Source of the DNA: Branchiostoma floridae
Taxonomy: Eukaryota > Chordata > Leptocardii > Amphioxiformes > Branchiostomatidae
Assembly (NCBI RefSeq): GCF_000003815.2
Contig: NC_049979.1
Coordinates: 9,006,050 to 9,070,049 of the forward strand
Length of the DNA stretch: 64,000 nucleotides
Direction of reading: 5' to 3'
Shown: one piece after another, positions 58,701 through 64,000 of the stretch
Layout of the letters: each line of letters begins with the position of its first letter
How positions within the stretch are numbered: the stretch's first letter is position 1
Translations under genes and position numbers: made by a program
The notes under the pieces: generated by a model
Databases searched by the model: none
What the model saw: the letters and a program-made list of their open reading frames with translations, nothing else
What the model was told of the DNA's origin: nothing

Positions 58701-61300
58701 CGACCAAGGACATAACATGATAAAAAAAGCCCTTGCCAGACTCTGCTTTTAGCTTTCAGACCAAATCCCAAATATCATATACGCGGTCATCCCCAATGGG
58801 ACATCACAAAAATTGTGTCATTGTACAGTTCCCTTTCTTTATTTCATGATAATGAGGAGGTCATTAACATGTCCCACCCCTCATGCATACTAACTGAGAT
58901 CACCGGCAGGTCACTTCCCATGGTGACAATGTGTGCCTCAGATGTGATAGTGATGATTTAAAAAAAAAAGCTATTTCATATTTGCTGTCCATTCAAAAGC
59001 ACAATTACATTGATTATATATTCTCTGGGCCTTGCTTGTTGGATCAACTAGTCCTTAGACCTCTTTCCAGATATTCCAAGAGCTGTTCATTTTATTCGAA
59101 AGTTCATAATAATATGCAGACTATGTGCAGTCCATACATAGACTATAGACTATACTCAATTCATACTTTAGGCCTAGCTTGTTGGACTACTAGACATCCT
59201 TCCATATAGTCAGGCTGTAATGTTTATTTGAAAGTTCATAATACTATGCAGACTACATTGCAGTCCGTACGTAGACGATACTCAAATTCAAGGGTCAGAC
59301 TAATACACTATTGTTGAGTGGAACGAGAAAACTGCCACATCTGTCACCTAGAGGTAACCACCATTTCCATTAGATAGACTCAGGCCTTCTTGCATGCCTA
59401 GCGCCCATTTCGTGTGGCAGACTGTTAAATTCTAACTGACAACTTTCCCAGTGAATGCGTAACATTCACTTGAATTATACAAAACTTTCAAAGCATATTT
59501 GTGTGATGATGGCGGCGAGAGCTCCGGCGTGGCTGTTTAATTCCCCGAATAGCGTGGCAGACTGCCAGTCAGATTAACAGCAATGGGTGAAGCACTTTTC
59601 TCCTTCGCTGGGAAATTGTCAGCAATTTGCCAAGGAAGCATGAGAGCAGTGCCCAAGCTCACCATTGGAAGCACAAATGGTAAAAAAAAAAATCTGTCGA
59701 AACTGTCACTTATCTCGAAACATAATTTTGAACATAGAGTTGAAATGTTTCCTGGCTGCCTTGGATTCTGTGAGAGCGAATACTCCAACACAATTTTTAA
59801 AAATCCCAACATCTGCTTGGAGACTTGCAGTAACCAGTGTGATACAGGGATTACTGGAAACTCCTTGTATCTGGTGTAAAAGGAACAAGAAAACATCATC
59901 ACTAAAAGCAATGCAGCAATGTCATATCAGACTAGCCGGGTTAAGCAGCTTGTATTTCAGAAGATTACCTTCATCATTAAGTTATCTTTTGCTGACAACA
60001 GGCCAGCCATAGGATCTGCCTCAGTCAGTGTTTTATGTGAGTTTTGCACCATTTGATAAGTCTTTTTAGGAGTGTATCATTTCTATTTCTTGTGCCTTTC
60101 CCCAGAGGAAGTGGAAGAGAAAGACGTATGAAAAGCCTAACAGATATGCATCAAACACTGACCCAGTCTCTAAACATCTGCTTGGAGAGTGGTTAATGGT
60201 ACGGGTGTACTTGATTAAAACCTTCTGTCAAAGACTATTTCTTAGAGCATGGTGAAGAATGAGAGGCAGGATCTGACAGCTGCCCTCCTGGCCTTTGAGG
60301 AGGAGTAAAACTTAAAAGCTCTGTTTGATGGACATCGATGCTGGATCTCTTATCTTTAGGAAACTGACATGGTCAGTAGGTGGTCAAGTTTGTTAATCAT
60401 ACCTTAATACAGACGATGACAGATGTGTAAGCAAATATGATTTCACTGAGTTTGTCTATAATCAAACTGTCTGGTGTAGTCGTGCTTGCACAGAAATTTT
60501 TCTGATCTCACAAATGGTGGCATAAATTGCATGATTTCGATCCTGAAACTATCCTGTGGAGTTCACATGTGTTATTGAGTGGGATGCGGTAGTTACCCAT
60601 CATGTGTCTGTGTTGGAGGGACAGTGCAGGGGAGGGGAGAACCTTACTGCAGCTAAGGGCTTCTCTAATTGGATTAATGCACAGCTGAGCACATGACCCC
60701 CTGCATTCTGCAAACTGTTAATTAGTGGAAAAGATTTCGTGTAAATGCAATTAAAAACACGAGAGCGACTGCAATTACAAGATGAGGGTCTTCCCCGGTG
60801 ATTTCTAATGAAGAAATTGAAAAAAAAAATCATTCATAAGAGATGAGTCTCAAGCCTGAGGTCAAAGTCTGTAAGTCCCAGCAATTTGATCGGAATGATT
60901 GGTCTTAAATAAATTTCAATCCCTCTGCCTCATTTTCATTTTACATCAACATATATACACATGTACGTGTATCTTATGAACTTCAATATGACACTTGCAC
61001 AGATGTTGACTTTTTTTTCCAATCCCAAATCGAATCAAGTACCAAGTGGGTCTGGCAAAGTGGCCATCAGGGTTTTGTAATTAATAAAGTTCATTAAGCC
61101 AAATTCATGAGGGCAGTGGCAGCACCCGTGAACGAGCAGGTAGAATGCCTATTAACCATCTGTGACAGGGGCATTAGGAAGCTGATCAAGCACTTATCGG
61201 TGGGGGAGGGACTCCTCAGACTCTGCTGATGCTAATCTCCAAGCAGATGTGTTGGGGTGGAGTTTAGTTAACTAAGTCCGTTTTTATTGTATATATCTAT
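55780..61300. promoter_or_regulatory. candidate cis-regulatory blocks
   Basis: Blocks of balanced GC stand out from AT-rich DNA at about 55790-55990, 56570-56770, 56950-57245, 57800-57990, 60590-60800 and 61075-61215. They contain motif clusters such as ATCAAAG (TCF-like) next to CACGTG (55833-55846), and TAATTGGATTA (60666-60676), CAGCTG (60682-60687), TTAATTAG (60718-60725) and ATGCAATTA (60745-60753). No exon is convincing here. This is a prediction from sequence texture only. Confidence 0.35.
59027..59292. repeat. tandem duplication, period about 140
   Basis: Two diverged units, each with GGCCT(T/A)GCTTGTTGGA, then GAAAGTTCATAATA, ATGCAGACTA and TGCAGTCC, starting near 59027 and 59168. 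Confidence 0.8.
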
Positions 61301-61385
61301 AAGTGTCGGACTCCAGGAAGAATAGCGGTACCACTTCGGTGGTATCGCTAATGGAGATCCCAATAAAACAAACAAACAAACAAAA
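61300..61385 (+). mobile_element. putative retroposon 3' end with hairpin and ACAA tail
   Basis: TAGCGGTACCAC-TTCG-GTGGTATCGCTA (61323-61350) forms a 12-base stem with one mismatch. It is followed by GGAGATCCCAATAAAA and a (CAAA)n run to about 61385. A stem just before a simple-repeat tail resembles the 3' ends of some non-LTR elements or SINEs; no coding part is visible. Confidence 0.4.
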
Positions 61386-63574
61386 GCCGAACGTTTTCAG
61401 ATCTGCTTTTTTGCAGAGTCGAGGTAGAGTGCTGTTAGAAAAGAAAAAAGCAGATCAAAAAGCACTACAACTTTCTATGGCAGTATTAGACTTGATTAGA
61501 CTGAACAGCCCATATAACTATTGGCTGCCATTTCTTATGCTGCCTCCCTTCACAAGGAAGGCAGCCGTAAGAAATCTTGGCCACTGCTATTCCCCAACTG
61601 AAACTTATGCTTGGAGAATACACATAACAACACTGCTGACCACAATGTGAAACCCAACAACTGCCACTTGAAGTTGAACTTATCTTCAAGCATATTTAGT
61701 AGGGTTAGTCTCAGTGTTTTGCACATGTTTTTTATTGGATGATGAGGGGCATAACTGAGGTAATAAAAACTGCGTGGGAAACTGAAAACTCTAACGAAAT
61801 ACTTTCCAGAAATACCCAGTTAAAAATGTGCAGGAAGTGACCAGGATAAATGATAACAACTGCAAGTACAACAGAGAAATCTCCATCAAAGCAATCCTGT
61901 TTTCTCTCACCCTAGGGGGTGCAACTGTTTTTGCTGCCAGCATTAAATCCCAGCAGTGGAGCTCCTTCAATCCTCACACTTAATGCCAAGTTTGTTGTCT
62001 TTCCCAGACTTGTGGTCTGGTGGATATGAATTATACATACTTCCAACTACCGGTAGTGGAGCAAAAGTTGAACAAATAAACTTACAGCTGAGATTTCTGA
62101 TTTCTGGTAAGGGCAAACTACTAGTATTCATGAGAGGAAACCCAGCAGCCACCTACTATTGAAATGGATGAAAGCCTTTTTACCCTGTCTGAGTTTGTTT
62201 CAATGTTTTCTGCTTTGCAATAGAAAACACAATGTAACTTTACATATAATGGTGTCTGAAAAGACAACTTGGTTTCTTGATTTAGAAATTGCTTCTCACA
62301 GCGGAAATCACAGCTCCTATTTCTGAGAACAAATCAAGCAAAAACTATTCTCTTCACAATTCATTATTCCTTCCATGCGATTGTGTTCATTCTATGTAAA
62401 ATATTGCTTGCATCTGCAACTACTGAGTGGACAAAAAATATAAGATAAAATATAAATCATAAAAGATTTCATGAGAAAGTAACCATTGATCAATGTCATC
62501 AAGAGAATTTCCCCTTCAGTATAAGACAAGTCATATCGGACAAGGGTTTATTGTTCTTGACAAAAGGATAAAAAAATCATTAACTCAATAAACTGAATGA
62601 ATGTAACACTCTTCACTCTGACAGATCCATTACCAGAAATTACAATTTATTCTCTATCTGTCCAAAATCTAAAGACATTTCTTCAGTACTGAAGAATATA
62701 TCAATGGTTTATGGACAGACTAACTTTGGAATATTGCATTGTCAAACCTTTTGAGAACCATAACAATTTTATTGACATTAACCAATTCAATCGGTTTGCT
62801 TATACCATAAAAGAAGAAAATTGTCTGATGCTCCCAATTTCAATTTCACTTTTACAGCTTGATACCTCTCAGAAAACACACTCAGTTCTTAGATTGAACG
62901 AGTTTTCTTTTATTGTTCCAGGCTATGAAAATAAAAAGGGAAAGGTCTTGCCAGGATCATCGACTATCAGGAGCAGGCAGTTATCCCTAATGAACTGTCC
63001 TCTATCCTTACGTTCAGTTTGAAGGTGCCGCAAATCTTGTCTACTGGATGTTTGACACTTCTATGGCCAGCATACTCCTCTGGCAAAATACCCCCCCCCC
63101 CCCCTATTCTGGCCAATTTGTACCATTTCCTTCCATCCTGCAGACAGGTCTGGTACTAGTGGTAGAGGCGATCAATACCAGAGATAAACGCTCAAGCTAG
63201 TTATGACATAGTGCTATCATTAAATTCTAAGCGGTATTATGTAACATTCAGGTAATATGGATTAATTGAACACCTGCAGTCTTTGTATGTGGTAGCACCT
63301 TTTAGTATGTCAATCACATAAAAAGTTCCTGACAGTAACTCCCGGAGCATCATTATGTCATCACTGCTGCCAACGGACAGTAAAATTCAATAGGAAAAGT
63401 CAATAAAATCATCATGATGGTGATTCCCAACTGGCCAGGTAATCTAATATTCTGGAAAAATTTATGATACAACAGGAGCTATCCCAGAATCCTTTACAGT
63501 TAAAACCCTCTACTGTTAAGAAGCAATACAGGTCTAGAGTATACTGCATATTGATTCCTTGCAGCATAGTCTAT
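61386..63574. other. no gene recognised
   Basis: AT-rich sequence with a poly-C run at about 63090-63105. The open frame 62711-63022 (103 codons, ATG start) has AT-rich codons and no recognisable domain. Confidence 0.55.
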
Positions 63575-63690
63575 ACTAGGGTTGGGTACCAGTATAGTAA
63601 ATTCAGGTCCTGGACCTAATTGCCTGAGAAAAGTTGTAAATGGTCGATACTCGAAAAGAATGGTCCATTTCGTCACAAATGAATCTGTTT
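63575..63690. repeat. dispersed repeat, copy B
   Basis: ACTAGGGTTGGGTACCAG...GGTCGATACTCG...TGGTCCATTTCG; a diverged direct copy of 14211-14345. Confidence 0.65.
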
Positions 63691-64000
63691 TATGGCATTT
63701 TAGAATCCTAACTTTAAGAGGGTTGTCTTCCTTTGACAGTTTAAAGGTAACTTTTCACCCAAGTCCATGTTGATTATAGGTGCATGAATCTCTACAAACT
63801 TCCATTCAAATTCAACGTCCATATAATGTTATTGTCTATCACCATGGTCTTGTTTACTCTTCAAATGAATTCCCAGACAGTTTGTTTCAACGTGGCTTCT
63901 CAGAAAGGGTGAATAGAAAGCAGAAGAAAACCCCAACACATTGGAGTGAACTGGTGTGTAATTCTTGTATTCTTCCTTAATTGTGTGTCACCTGTAACTC

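Noticed and set aside
59510-59680. ATGATGGCGGCGAGAGC... and ATGGGTGAAGC... possible gene start
   Set aside because: The first frame stops after 23 codons, the second reaches an A-rich donor-like site without a downstream exon; no promoter motif seen.
1-64000. tRNA, rRNA, CRISPR or bacterial-type operon features
   Set aside because: I looked for B-box motifs (GGTTCGANNC), cloverleaf-like stretches and regular short repeats with unique spacers; none was convincing, and the genome is eukaryotic.

Overview
This is an animal nuclear genomic window, most probably from an amphioxus (cephalochordate, Branchiostoma-like). The evidence is one intron-rich gene whose spliced protein is a full deuterostome-style Delta, a loose gene density, many short inverted-repeat elements of a kind common in amphioxus, and two 100-base runs of N (4116-4215 and 14853-14952) that mark scaffold gaps. 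The organism call is inference; 'invertebrate deuterostome' is firmer than the genus. The centre of the window (about 26977-37130, plus strand) is a complete Notch-ligand gene, Delta. I could join eleven coding exons between ATG 27503 and stop 36618-36620. All exon phases agree and they give 2301 coding bases (766 residues). The order is signal peptide, MNNL domain, DSL domain, nine EGF repeats, one transmembrane helix, and a 121-residue cytoplasmic tail ending in ATEV, the PDZ-binding end of Delta proteins. The gene has a CCAAT box, a TATA box, an initiator, one small upstream ORF and a poly(A) signal at 37104. Left flank (1-26976): mostly non-coding and rich in repeats: a large foldback interrupted by a gap (3782-4467), small terminal-inverted-repeat elements (7298-7450, 12176-12319), a 0.74-kb tandem duplication (12666-14119), a minisatellite (19454-19638) and a pair of diverged repeats inside inverted ends (20233-21266). 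One small unrecognised two-exon gene is proposed on the minus strand at 16190-16989 (71 residues). Right flank (37140-64000): 37-45 kb has no gene I can defend. On the minus strand at 47746-51340 there are exon-like pieces of a possible short gene (a Pro/Ser-rich terminal exon, a 50-base internal exon, and a first exon behind an ETS-type promoter motif). From about 55 to 61 kb, GC-richer blocks carry clustered homeodomain, E-box and TCF-like motifs and read like regulatory DNA, mixed with diverged tandem and dispersed repeats. Delta acts on the cell surface, binding Notch on a neighbouring cell through MNNL-DSL-EGF1/2; the cytoplasmic tail is needed for ligand endocytosis and PDZ scaffolding. 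No other gene in the window has an evident link to Notch signalling, and I see no new multi-gene system. The most notable items are details of Delta itself (a last exon that codes only the PDZ valine plus stop, a seven-residue DSL insertion, an intron whose retention stops translation at the splice junction), the two unrecognised small minus-strand genes, and several families of short palindromic elements.
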